From Pseudomonadota bacterium (GTDB lineage Bacteria > Pseudomonadota > Gammaproteobacteria > Xanthomonadales > Xanthomonadaceae): a stretch of 64,000 nt of DNA. The notes under the pieces are model-generated. The model was not told the DNA's origin, made no database searches, and was given only the letters and a program-made list of their open reading frames with translations. The position numbers were made by a program, and so were the translations under genes. Each line of letters begins with the position of its first letter. Position 1 is the stretch's first letter. Positions 1-6,392 of this stretch are shown piece by piece. The DNA is taken from positions 62,001 through 126,000 of the forward strand of contig JAEWFT010000029.1 in assembly GCA_023388715.1 (NCBI GenBank). Reading direction: 5' to 3'.

Positions 1-2011
1 CGTAGCGCTCGCCGGCGACAGTCAGCATCGAGACCAGCTTGGAGCCCGAAAGCAGTTCCGCCGGGTTGGGCGGCAGCGGGCCGGAGAGGATCACCTTCAG
101 CCGCTCGTCGTCGGTATCCAGGGTGACTTCCGACAGGCGGCTGGCGCCCGACAGCAGGTTCGACAGACCGGCCTCGCCCTTGATCCCGAGCGTGCGGTGC
201 AGCGAGGGATTGCGCAGGTCGGCCTCGATCAGCAGCACGCGCTTGCCTAGCTGCGCGAAGTTGCGCGCCAGCGCGAGCGCGGTGGTCGACTTGCCCTCGC
301 TCGGCGCCGGGCTGGTGACCAGCAGCACGCGCGGCACGCCGTGGTCGGTCGAGAACTGCAGGGCCGTGCGCACCGAGCGATAGGCTTCGGAGAACGACGA
401 GCGTGTGTCGGCGGCGACCTCGGCGAGGTTGTCCTTCGGGCCCAGCTTGGGAATGACGCCCAGCACCGCCAGCTTGAGCTTCTGCTCCACGTCTTCGGGC
501 GTCTTCAGGGTGTCGTCCAGGAACTCCAGCACGAAGGCCAGCAGCACGCCCAGCAGCAGGCCGGCGAGCAGGCCCATCGCCAGGTTCTTCATCAGGTTGG
601 GCTTGAAGCGATAGCCGCCCTGCGCCCGGTCGATAATCGAGATGTTGTTGGTGCGGACGTCACCGGCCGCGCCCACTTCCTTGAAGCGCTGCAGCAGGCT
701 GTCGTACATCTGCTTGTTGGTGTCGGCCTCGCGCTTGAGGATGTTGTACTGGATGCTGCGGCTGTCGGTGTCCAGCGCTTCGCCGCGCAGGTTGGCGATC
801 TGGCCCTTGAGCATCCCCTCGTTGGCGGCGGCGGCGTCGTAATCGGCCTTGAGCGACGCGCGGATGCGACCGGTCTCGGCGCCGATCTCGCGGTTCACTG
901 CGTCGAGCTGCGCCTTGAGCTGGACCATCTCCGGATAGTCCGGCTTGAAGGTCTGCAGCTTTTGCTGGTACTGCCCCTGCAGGGTGGCGCGCTGCTGCTC
1001 GAGACCGCTGACGCTCGCCCGCATTTCCGACGGCAACGCGCCGGAGGCCGCCTGGCGCCAGCGCGCCTGCGCGCGGATGCGCTCGCTCTGCGCCGCGGCC
1101 AGCATCGCGTTGAGTTCGGTCAGGTTCTGGGTGGAGAGCGAGGTGCCCTCCTCGCCAGTGTTGACCAGCCCTTCCTTCTGCGCGAACTCCACCAGCTTGC
1201 GCTCGGATTCCTCCAGCTTGGCCTTGGTCTGCGCCAGCTGGTCCTCCAGGAAGGTCTTGGCGTAGGAGGTGGTACCCAGGCGCCGTTCCAGGCTGGAGGC
1301 GATGAAGCCTTCCGCCACGGCGTTTACCACGCGCGCTGAGAATGCGGGATCGGGGCTGTCGAACGATAGGCGGACAAGCCGCGACTCCTTCACCGGATCG
1401 ACGCTGAGGCCGCCCTGGATGACCCCGGTCGCCTGGCGCAACAGTTCTTCGCTGCCCCGCGGACGGCTGGCGTCCTCCGCCTTGGCCTTCTGCTCGGGGC
1501 GCAGCAGCGCGATCACCCGCCCGATCCAGCCCGGATCGCTCAGACCGGCCAGGGTTTCCTGCGGTAGGTTCAACTCGTTGGCCACGCGCTCGGCCAGCGC
1601 TCGGCTGCGCAGCAGTTCGTATTGCGTATTGAGGAACTCAGGATCCCAACCGTCGTAGAACGGCATGGCGCCCTGGGTCGCCACGATCGGCGGACCTTCC
1701 TTCTCCACCTGCATCAGCGCCGAAGCGCGATACATCGGCTGGGTCATCAGCGTGATCAGCAATGCCAGCGCGACAACCCCGGCCAGCACCCCGGCGACCA
1801 GGCGCCGACGCTTGACCAGGATACGCCAGTAGGCAAGCAGGTCGATCTCGTCCGGATCGGCCTCGCGCCGGTCGTCCAGCAGGTCCAGGCTCAGCGCGCC
1901 GCCAGCACCCCCGCGGTAGCGGTCCAGGCCACGCTGGGGATGTGCATCAGGATTCGCCGGCAGGCGGTCACGGTCATCCATGGGACCGGTGGGAAGGCGA
2001 TCGTCAGTCAT
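1..2011 (-). CDS. Polysaccharide-type tyrosine autokinase (BY-kinase, Wzc/GumC-like), C-terminus beyond window
   Basis: Inner-membrane co-polymerase and tyrosine autokinase for exopolysaccharide or capsule chain length and export. The reading frame is open from an ATG at 2011 to the window edge (at least 670 residues). The N-terminus is a hydrophilic, Asp/Arg-rich cytoplasmic leader of about 65 residues, then a membrane segment (GVLAGVVALALLITLM), a long periplasmic Wzz-like and coiled-coil region, a second membrane segment (GLLAGLLLGVLLAFVL), and the kinase domain. The kinase shows Walker A (SPAPSEGKSTT) and Walker A' (VLLIEADLRNP), followed by the family motif GPLPPNPAELL. The Tyr-rich tail lies outside. 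The export lipoprotein gene is 42 bases upstream, so the two form one operon. The first acidic residue of Walker A' is Glu rather than the usual Asp. Family assignment is secure; the polymer is unknown. Confidence 0.93.
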   Translation of the reverse strand, partial: MTDDRLPTGPMDDRDRLPANPDAHPQRGLDRYRGGAGGALSLDLLDDRREADPDEIDLLAYWRILVKRRRLVAGVLAGVVALALLITLMTQPMYRASALMQVEKEGPPIVATQGAMPFYDGWDPEFLNTQYELLRSRALAERVANELNLPQETLAGLSDPGWIGRVIALLRPEQKAKAEDASRPRGSEELLRQATGVIQGGLSVDPVKESRLVRLSFDSPDPAFSARVVNAVAEGFIASSLERRLGTTSYAKTFLEDQLAQTKAKLEESERKLVEFAQKEGLVNTGEEGTSLSTQNLTELNAMLAAAQSERIRAQARWRQAASGALPSEMRASVSGLEQQRATLQGQYQQKLQTFKPDYPEMVQLKAQLDAVNREIGAETGRIRASLKADYDAAAANEGMLKGQIANLRGEALDTDSRSIQYNILKREADTNKQMYDSLLQRFKEVGAAGDVRTNNISIIDRAQGGYRFKPNLMKNLAMGLLAGLLLGVLLAFVLEFLDDTLKTPEDVEQKLKLAVLGVIPKLGPKDNLAEVAADTRSSFSEAYRSVRTALQFSTDHGVPRVLLVTSPAPSEGKSTTALALARNFAQLGKRVLLIEADLRNPSLHRTLGIKGEAGLSNLLSGASRLSEVTLDTDDERLKVILSGPLPPNPAELLSGSKLVSMLTVAGERY

Positions 2012-2053
2012 GCGGATCCGGGTCTACGGTAAGGGCGGCGGCGCGGGGCGCGA

Positions 2054-2764
2054 TTACAACACGTTGAAGATGCCCAGGACCGGCACCGACTCGATGAAGC
2101 GCCGCAGCGCGGTCTTGCTGGCAGACTGCTCGACCACGACGATGTCGTCGCCGAAGATCACCGGATCAGCCACCACGCCCCGGCGCACCTGGCGCAGGTC
2201 GTAGGCCGCGGCCATGCGCTTGCCGTCCACCTGCCGCATCAGCACGATGCCGCCCAGGTCCGCGGTCTTGTCGTCGATGCCACCGGCCAGCGCGATCGCC
2301 TGCAGCAGCGTGGTCTTGCCGGTGATCGGGTAGATCCCGGGCTTGGCCACCGCGCCTTCCAGCGTCACCCGCTGGCTGGTGAATTCCTTGACGAACACGC
2401 TGACCTGTGGGTTCTGCAGGTAGCCGTCGGAGTACTTCCTGGCGAGTTCCCGCTCGAGTTCCGGGATCGTGCGCCCCCCGGCCATCACCCCGCCGATCAG
2501 CGGCAGCGAGATCTGTCCGTTCGAGTTGACCCGCACTTCCTTGGCGAGTTCCTCCACGCCGAACACGCTGATCGCCAGCAGGTCCTGCGCGCCGATCCGG
2601 TAGTCGGTCGCGCCCTGGTAGGCACCGGACGCGCTGGTGGTATCCGGCGCCGGCAGCCCGCCGGCAGGCGCTCCGGAGACGCGAGTACCGCCCGCGCTGT
2701 TGCATGCGGCAAGCAGCAGGAGGAGGGTCAGGACGAAGACGTGACGAATGATGCGCGCAACCAT
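2054..2764 (-). CDS. Polysaccharide export outer-membrane lipoprotein (Wza/GumB-like)
   Basis: Outer-membrane polysaccharide export auxiliary protein, 236 residues. The N-terminus is a lipoprotein signal with lipobox LAAC, Cys at residue 21. A Poly_export region follows (YRIGAQDLLAISVFGVEEL) and then an SLBB-type domain (VTLEGAVAKPGIYPITGKTTLLQAI). The length matches the short GumB-like branch rather than the 380-residue Wza, which has extra C-terminal regions. An AAAGGA ribosome binding site precedes the ATG. It sits immediately upstream of the tyrosine autokinase, as the export channel usually does with its co-polymerase. The polymer cannot be told from the window. Confidence 0.93.
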   Translation of the reverse strand: MVARIIRHVFVLTLLLLLAACNSAGGTRVSGAPAGGLPAPDTTSASGAYQGATDYRIGAQDLLAISVFGVEELAKEVRVNSNGQISLPLIGGVMAGGRTIPELERELARKYSDGYLQNPQVSVFVKEFTSQRVTLEGAVAKPGIYPITGKTTLLQAIALAGGIDDKTADLGGIVLMRQVDGKRMAAAYDLRQVRRGVVADPVIFGDDIVVVEQSASKTALRRFIESVPVLGIFNVL

Positions 2765-2891
2765 GCAGGCTAATCCTTTGAGCCGTGGCGAATGTCCACG
2801 TCGCCCGCCATCTTAGGCGGGAAACGTGAATACACCATGCACCCGCGCATTGCCCTCCTTGAGGACTGCGCCGCGGTGCATGCGATCGATG

Positions 2892-2919
2892 TTGCCAGCA
2901 TGACGCGCTGCTGTACAAT
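2892..2919 (+). promoter_or_regulatory. Promoter of the interrupted tRNA-Val gene
   Basis: A good sigma70 match lies just before the tRNA: -35 TTGCCA, a 16-base spacer, -10 TACAAT, with the tRNA 5' end 11 bases after the -10 box. It was the promoter of the ancestral tRNA-Val(CAC). After the island inserted, transcription from it would pass the broken 5' half and reach the complete island-borne tRNA-Val 150 bases further on. That read-through is inference. Confidence 0.7.
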
Positions 2920-2930
2920 GCGCGGCCCAC

Positions 2931-2969
2931 GGGCGGTTAGCTCAGCGGTAGAGCATTGCCTTCACACGG
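2931..2969 (+). pseudogene. tRNA-Val(CAC) 5' half, interrupted in the anticodon loop
   Basis: Acceptor strand GGGCGGT, D-stem GCTC/GAGC, anticodon stem TTGCC and loop TTCACAC are all present. After TTCACACGG the sequence leaves the tRNA and continues as TGACGGCC. The matching 3' half (GGCAA anticodon stem, T-arm, ACCGCCC acceptor, ACCA) lies 3.25 kb downstream at 6224-6259. Joining the two gives a canonical 75-nt tRNA-Val with anticodon CAC, so this is one gene split by an insertion. Confidence 0.9.
2961..2969 (+). other. Left attachment core (attL), TTCACACGG
   Basis: Nine-base direct repeat found at both island junctions (here and at 6215-6223). It spans the anticodon loop of tRNA-Val, a known class of tyrosine-integrase crossover site. 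A third copy sits in the anticodon loop of the intact island tRNA at 3149-3157. Confidence 0.8.
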
Positions 2970-3030
2970 TGACGGCCGCCAAGAAACAGTTCTCCAAGCG
3001 CAAGGCGGGGCGCGGGTTTTGGCGGTTCAG

Positions 3031-3046
3031 GTCAGCGCACGCTGAC
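3031..3046 (+). repeat. 16-bp palindrome next to the left arm repeats
   Basis: GTCAGCG-CA-CGCTGAC is a perfect inverted repeat with a 2-base centre, ending 4 bases before the arm-type repeats. It could be a regulator or accessory factor site in the attachment region; that role is a guess from position. Confidence 0.45.
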
Positions 3047-3049
3047 ACT

Positions 3050-3070
3050 CTGGGGTAAGACTGGGGTAAA
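3050..3070 (+). repeat. Left arm-type direct repeats
   Basis: Two tandem copies of CTGGGGTAA, starting at 3050 and 3061, so 11 bases apart (one helical turn). The same motif with the same 11-base spacing and orientation occurs inside the right end at 6075 and 6086. Paired arms flanking a tRNA core are typical of tyrosine-integrase attachment sites. Confidence 0.75.
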
Positions 3071-3118
3071 TTTTGGGAAGTTGGCGCTACTGAAATACCC
3101 CTTACAGATCAACAACTT

Positions 3119-3193
3119 GGGCAATTAGCTCAGCGGTAGAGCGGCGCCTTCACACGGCGTAGGTCGCAGGTTCGATCCCTGCATTGCCCACCA
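3119..3193 (+). tRNA. tRNA-Val(CAC), complete, island-borne
   Basis: A full 75-nt cloverleaf reading GTG codons: acceptor GGGCAAT/ATTGCCC, D-arm GCTC..GAGC, anticodon stem GCGCC/GGCGT, anticodon loop TTCACAC, T-arm GCAGG-TTCGATC-CCTGC, encoded CCA. Its acceptor and anticodon stems differ from the broken host tRNA at 2931/6224 (GGGCGGT and TTGCC), so it is not a simple duplicate. It lies between the two halves of the host gene, so it most likely arrived with the island. A hairpin terminator follows. Possible own promoter: TTGGCG, 16 bases, TACAGA upstream, weak. Confidence 0.95.
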
Positions 3194-3201
3194 AATTCAT
3201 C

Positions 3202-3230
3202 AAATGGGGTGCCCTGGGGCACCCCATTTT
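3202..3230 (+). terminator. Rho-independent terminator after the island tRNA
   Basis: A 12-bp perfect stem (AAATGGGGTGCC with its complement) around a CTGG loop, ending in TTTT, starting 8 bases after the tRNA CCA end. It isolates the tRNA transcript from the downstream methyltransferase operon. Confidence 0.85.
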
Positions 3231-3737
3231 GTTGTGGGGAACCCCTCACCTCTGACGGACATGCAGTGGTGTGAGGCACAGTCTTGGCTCGCTACGTGGC
3301 GCCTAAACGAGTTGGGATTGCCGTCATACGGCAAGGGTCAGAGGTTGTTCCACGCAGGACACGTGCAAAGCTCTCCGGCTGATGCCACCTTCGATCTTGA
3401 CGAGCTATAGGTCCAGACTGTAAGCACACGCGTCTCCCGAATGCGCTCGACTTGCCCTCGGTTGTCTGCTCCCAATCAGAAATCCTGAGTGCTGTCGAGC
3501 GGCTTTTCGTCGCGTTGCGTCTCAGGCACCAAGCCTTGCTGATCGACCACATGAACGGCCTCGTCAAGGCATCAGCCAGCGGAGGTAGCAGCACAGTCCG
3601 GCGTGGTGATCGGAAGCATGTTTGGTGCGCGCTCTGCTCTGCCACCTGATCGGTTCGCTTGTCTTCTTGACGGCCTAAGCTGCCACCTTCAGCAGGTAGA
3701 CTCCGGGTGTGCTCGTTGAGGCAAAGGTCGGCACCAG
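3231..3737 (+). other. Island stretch without a recognisable gene, upstream of the methyltransferase
   Basis: About 500 bases between the tRNA terminator and the methyltransferase start. Open frames exist on both strands (for example 3292-3765 minus and 3452-3649 plus) but none has a convincing ribosome site, composition or motif, and no helix-turn-helix controller protein is apparent. It must hold the promoter of the methyltransferase-nuclease pair; TTGACG at about 3674 is a candidate -35, but no well-spaced -10 follows. It may be an eroded gene, possibly a lost integrase or controller, but no residual motif supports that. Confidence 0.5.
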
Positions 3738-4853
3738 ATGGCAGGAAATCAAACACTGAGCGCACGGAACGGTGCAGCCCTCGATGAGTGGTATACGCAG
3801 CTCACGGACATCGAGGCCGAGTTGCGCCACTACCGAGACCAGTTCAAGGACAAGGTCGTCCTATGCAACTGTGACGACCCCTACGAGTCGAACTTCTTCA
3901 AGTACTTCGCGATGAACTTCAACCATCTCGGACTGAAGCGCCTCATCACGACATGCTACGCAGGGTCCCCGATCAGCGGCAAACAGTTGCCGCTACTCGA
4001 GTCTGCGGGTCTCCGTGATGTCAATCCGCCGCGAGAACCGTACAAGGTCGTGATTTGCGAGGTGTCCGATCTGAATGAGGATGGGGCGACCGACCTTGCG
4101 GACGTGGAGTGCCTGCTAAGAAGTGACGCCAATGTAATGACCCCTCTAAAGGGGGACGGTGATTTCCGCAGCGACGAATGCGTTGCACTCCTCGAAGAAG
4201 CGGACGTCGTGGTCACCAATCCGCCATTTAGCCTCTTCCGTGAGTACATCAAGCTGCTCATAGATCACGGCAAACAGTTCCTTGTTTTGGGCGACCAGAA
4301 CGGAGCGAAGTACTCCTCTGTATTTCCTCACATCGTCGCCAACCGACTCTGGTTCGGCTACAACAACGGAGGCACGAAGTGGTTTAGGGTGCCCGACGAC
4401 TACGAGATAAAGACCGAGTCGCGCAAGAAACTTGTCGATGGCGTCAAGTACCAGAGTATGGGCCGCATCTACTGGTACACCAACCTGGAGACGACACGAC
4501 GCCACGAACCACTTACGCTGTTCAAGCGATACACCCCCGAGGAATACCCGACGTACACCAACTACCCCGCGATTGAGGTGTCCAAGGTGGCCGAAATCCC
4601 CGTGGATTACGATGGCGAGATGGGTGTACCCATCACGTTCCTCGATAAATACAACCCTGATCAGTTCGAGCTCATCGGGATCAGCACGCAGCTCGCCGAG
4701 CCCATGTCGCGCTACGCAGCCAAGGAAGATTACATGAGCAAGAAAGGTAAGGTTGTTGGCGGCACCGGAAAATTGTTCGTCCCTATCGGTAACGGGAAGC
4801 ACGAAGGCGTCTTCGAGCGCATCATCATCAAGCGAAGGGGAGCGGAGCTTTGA
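3738..4853 (+). CDS. Adenine-specific DNA methyltransferase, EcoRI family
   Basis: Predicted N6-adenine DNA methyltransferase, 371 residues. The N-terminus follows the M.EcoRI plan: DEWYTQLTDIEAELRHY (residues 16-32), KDKVVLCNCDDP (37-48), then NFFKYF. The catalytic motif IV is NPPF at 161-164, preceded by a GDGDFRS segment (139-145). It is somewhat longer than M.EcoRI, with extra C-terminal sequence. The start matches the MAxN beginning of the family and has an AAAGG element upstream. The next gene overlaps it at TTGA, so the two are translationally coupled. Low GC and location in the tRNA island indicate transfer. Recognition sequence unknown; GAATTC is only a family precedent. It could be a protective modification enzyme or an orphan. 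Confidence 0.9.
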   Translation: MAGNQTLSARNGAALDEWYTQLTDIEAELRHYRDQFKDKVVLCNCDDPYESNFFKYFAMNFNHLGLKRLITTCYAGSPISGKQLPLLESAGLRDVNPPREPYKVVICEVSDLNEDGATDLADVECLLRSDANVMTPLKGDGDFRSDECVALLEEADVVVTNPPFSLFREYIKLLIDHGKQFLVLGDQNGAKYSSVFPHIVANRLWFGYNNGGTKWFRVPDDYEIKTESRKKLVDGVKYQSMGRIYWYTNLETTRRHEPLTLFKRYTPEEYPTYTNYPAIEVSKVAEIPVDYDGEMGVPITFLDKYNPDQFELIGISTQLAEPMSRYAAKEDYMSKKGKVVGGTGKLFVPIGNGKHEGVFERIIIKRRGAEL

Positions 4854-5977
4854 AGATCGAGCTAAAGAAGGTTTCCGTTCGCGAAGTGGCAAACCATTAC
4901 CTCGATAACGACGAAAATGGAGTAGTCGGATACGACGGCAAGCTAAACATCCGGCCGAAGTACCAGCGCGAGTTCGTTTATAACGCCAAGCAACGAGACG
5001 CGGTGATAGAGACCGTTAGAAAGGGCTTCCCGTTAAACGTGATGTATTGGGCGGTGAACGAGGACGGTACATACGAAGTCTTGGATGGTCAGCAGCGGAC
5101 CATCAGTTTCTGCCAGTACGCCAATGGCGACTTCTCTGTCGAAGTCGACGGGCATCCGATGGCAATCCATAACCTCAGCCAGACTCAGAGAGACCAGATT
5201 CTCGACTACGAACTGATGGTCTATGTCTGCGAGGGTAACGACCAAGATAAGCTCGACTGGTTTAGAACTATCAACATAGCGGGCGCCGAGTTGACCGCAC
5301 AGGAATTGCGGAACGCCGTCTACACCGGGCCTTGGCTGACCCACGCTAAATCAATCTTTAGCAAGACGAACAGCCCCGCTTACGGTCTGTCGAGCAAATA
5401 CGTGTCTGGAACTCCGATACGGCAAGAACTCCTTGAGAAGGCGCTCAAGTGGAAGTCTGGCAACAAGATCGAGCAGTACATGTCGGACCACCAGCATGAC
5501 AAGAACGCCAACGAACTGTGGACGTACTTTCAGAACGTCATTTGGTGGGTGAAGCAGACCTTCACCACCTACCGCAAGGAGATGAGAACCGTCGAGTGGG
5601 GGCCGCTCTATGACCGCTATAAGGACAAGCAGTTTGACACCGACGAGTTAGAAGCGAGGACTGCCGAGCTAATGCAGGATCCGGATGTCACGAGGAGAAG
5701 CGGAATTTATAGCTACTTGCTCACTGAGGACGAACGGCACCTCAGCATTCGGCAGTTCGCTGACAGCGACAAGCGCCCGGCCTACGAGCGACAGAAGAAG
5801 AAGTGCGCGAATGGCGGTCACTGCCGAACGCCCGGCAACGGCGACGGCCAGCACGAATTTGCGATCGACGAGATGCACGGCGACCACATCACGCCTTGGT
5901 CCAAGGGTGGCAAGACTACCCCTGAGAACTGCCAGATGCTCTGCATCCCCTGCAACCGCATAAAGAGCGATCTCTAG
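4850..5977 (+). CDS. DUF262 (ParB/Srx-like) protein with C-terminal HNH nuclease domain
   Basis: Predicted nuclease of 375 residues, likely the effector partner of the methyltransferase. The N-terminal DUF262 part has P-x-YQRE at 36-41 and the hallmark DGQQR at 79-83, the nucleotide-handling motif seen in GmrS/DndB-like proteins. The C-terminal 55 residues form an HNH domain with zinc ligands: GGHC, GDHITPW (His near 346), a PEN segment, and CIPCNRIKS. The start is a TTG overlapping the methyltransferase stop (TTGA), with GGGGAG 7 bases upstream; no in-frame ATG is close by. DUF262 plus HNH occurs in modification-dependent and restriction-like defence proteins. Whether it cuts unmethylated DNA (type II-like) or modified DNA (type IV-like) cannot be read from sequence. 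Confidence 0.85.
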   Translation: MKIELKKVSVREVANHYLDNDENGVVGYDGKLNIRPKYQREFVYNAKQRDAVIETVRKGFPLNVMYWAVNEDGTYEVLDGQQRTISFCQYANGDFSVEVDGHPMAIHNLSQTQRDQILDYELMVYVCEGNDQDKLDWFRTINIAGAELTAQELRNAVYTGPWLTHAKSIFSKTNSPAYGLSSKYVSGTPIRQELLEKALKWKSGNKIEQYMSDHQHDKNANELWTYFQNVIWWVKQTFTTYRKEMRTVEWGPLYDRYKDKQFDTDELEARTAELMQDPDVTRRSGIYSYLLTEDERHLSIRQFADSDKRPAYERQKKKCANGGHCRTPGNGDGQHEFAIDEMHGDHITPWSKGGKTTPENCQMLCIPCNRIKSDL

Positions 5978-6065
5978 CCGGTCACCCGCGCGTTGTCGGC
6001 ACTCGCCTCCGTTGGATGGTCAGAATCAGGCTGGGTGTCAGAGACCCTTGCCGTAAGATCACCCG

Positions 6066-6096
6066 CTGGGGTCGCTGGGGTAAAACTGGGGTAAAA
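6066..6096 (+). repeat. Right arm-type direct repeats
   Basis: Three CTGGGGT units start at 6066, 6075 and 6086; the last two extend to CTGGGGTAAAA and are 11 bases apart, matching the left-end pair in sequence, spacing and orientation. Together with the core repeats they define a P/P' arm arrangement. Confidence 0.75.
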
Positions 6097-6115
6097 GATC
6101 GCCCTGAATTTTTAC

Positions 6116-6207
6116 GACTTGGTATAGTCAGGTATGACTTAGTATGTCTACAACCCGCATTGCTGTGCGGTTTTCCGATCGTAAGTCATTGATCAGTGGT
6201 GACTTAG
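6116..6207 (+). repeat. GACTTRG repeats near the right core
   Basis: GACTTGGTA at 6116 and GACTTAGTA at 6136 are 20 bases apart. GACTTAG recurs at 6201, and the inverted form TAAGTCA is at 6182, making a TAAGTCA/TGACTTA dyad just before the core. A small AT-ending hairpin (ACCCGCA..TGCGGTTTT, about 6153-6174) lies between and may terminate the nuclease operon. These look like secondary recombinase or excisionase binding sites by position only. Confidence 0.5.
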
Positions 6208-6214
6208 AAGATCT

Positions 6215-6223
6215 TTCACACGG
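6215..6223 (+). other. Right attachment core (attR), TTCACACGG
   Basis: Second copy of the 9-base core. On its left is non-tRNA sequence (AGATCT), on its right the 3' half of the host tRNA-Val begins (CAAGGGTCGC). Confidence 0.8.
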
Positions 6224-6259
6224 CAAGGGTCGCAGGTTCGAACCCTGCACCGCCCACCA
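6224..6259 (+). pseudogene. tRNA-Val(CAC) 3' half, displaced by the island
   Basis: Contains the 3' part of the anticodon stem, the variable loop, the T-arm GCAGG-TTCGAAC-CCTGC, the acceptor strand ACCGCCC and encoded ACCA. It pairs perfectly with the acceptor GGGCGGT and anticodon stem of the 5' half at 2931. As arranged it has no promoter or 5' half and cannot make a tRNA unless the island leaves. Confidence 0.9.
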
Positions 6260-6272
6260 GGAAGAAAGAAGA

Positions 6273-6297
6273 AGCCGGCCTTGCGCCGGCTTTTTTT
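6273..6297 (+). terminator. Ancestral tRNA-Val terminator
   Basis: Stem AGCCGGC/GCCGGCT with loop CTTGC followed by seven T, 13 bases after the tRNA 3' end. It was the terminator of the host tRNA gene and now stands behind the island. Confidence 0.88.
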
Positions 6298-6392
6298 GTG
6301 CGAAGGAGCAACGGACGTGACGCTTGTCACAGCCGCTGCAGCAGGCGTAGGCTCCGCTTACCGCCCCGGGGGTCGGGCGGAAGGGGAACGCT

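Larger units (their letters stand above)
2970..6223 (+). mobile_element. Integrase-less genomic island in tRNA-Val(CAC), carrying a substitute tRNA-Val and a methyltransferase/nuclease pair
   Basis: About 3.25 kb bounded by TTCACACGG direct repeats inside a tRNA-Val gene. Base composition is visibly lower in GC than the flanks over most of its length. Contents in order: tandem arm-type repeats (3050-3070), a complete tRNA-Val(CAC) with its own terminator, about 500 bases without a recognisable gene, an EcoRI-family adenine methyltransferase, an overlapping DUF262-HNH protein, a second set of arm-type repeats (6066-6096), and the right core. No integrase, excisionase or phage gene is visible. 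Removing the segment from one core to the other rebuilds an intact tRNA, which defines the boundaries well. It resembles a satellite-like cargo element moved by an integrase encoded elsewhere, or an island that lost its integrase. Confidence 0.85.

Noticed and set aside
2792..3058. Open frame running across the tRNA 5' half into the island
   Set aside because: It reads through a tRNA gene and an attachment site, has no ribosome site and no similarity to an integrase end.
3204..3410. 68-residue plus-strand frame right after the island tRNA
   Set aside because: Its start codon lies inside the terminator stem; composition not gene-like.
3292..3765. 157-residue minus-strand frame in the island gap
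   Set aside because: No ribosome site, no motif, and it overlaps the methyltransferase start; treated as non-coding.
2970..6223. Island as a prophage remnant
   Set aside because: No structural, replication, lysis or integrase gene is present; a tRNA-targeted cargo island fits better.
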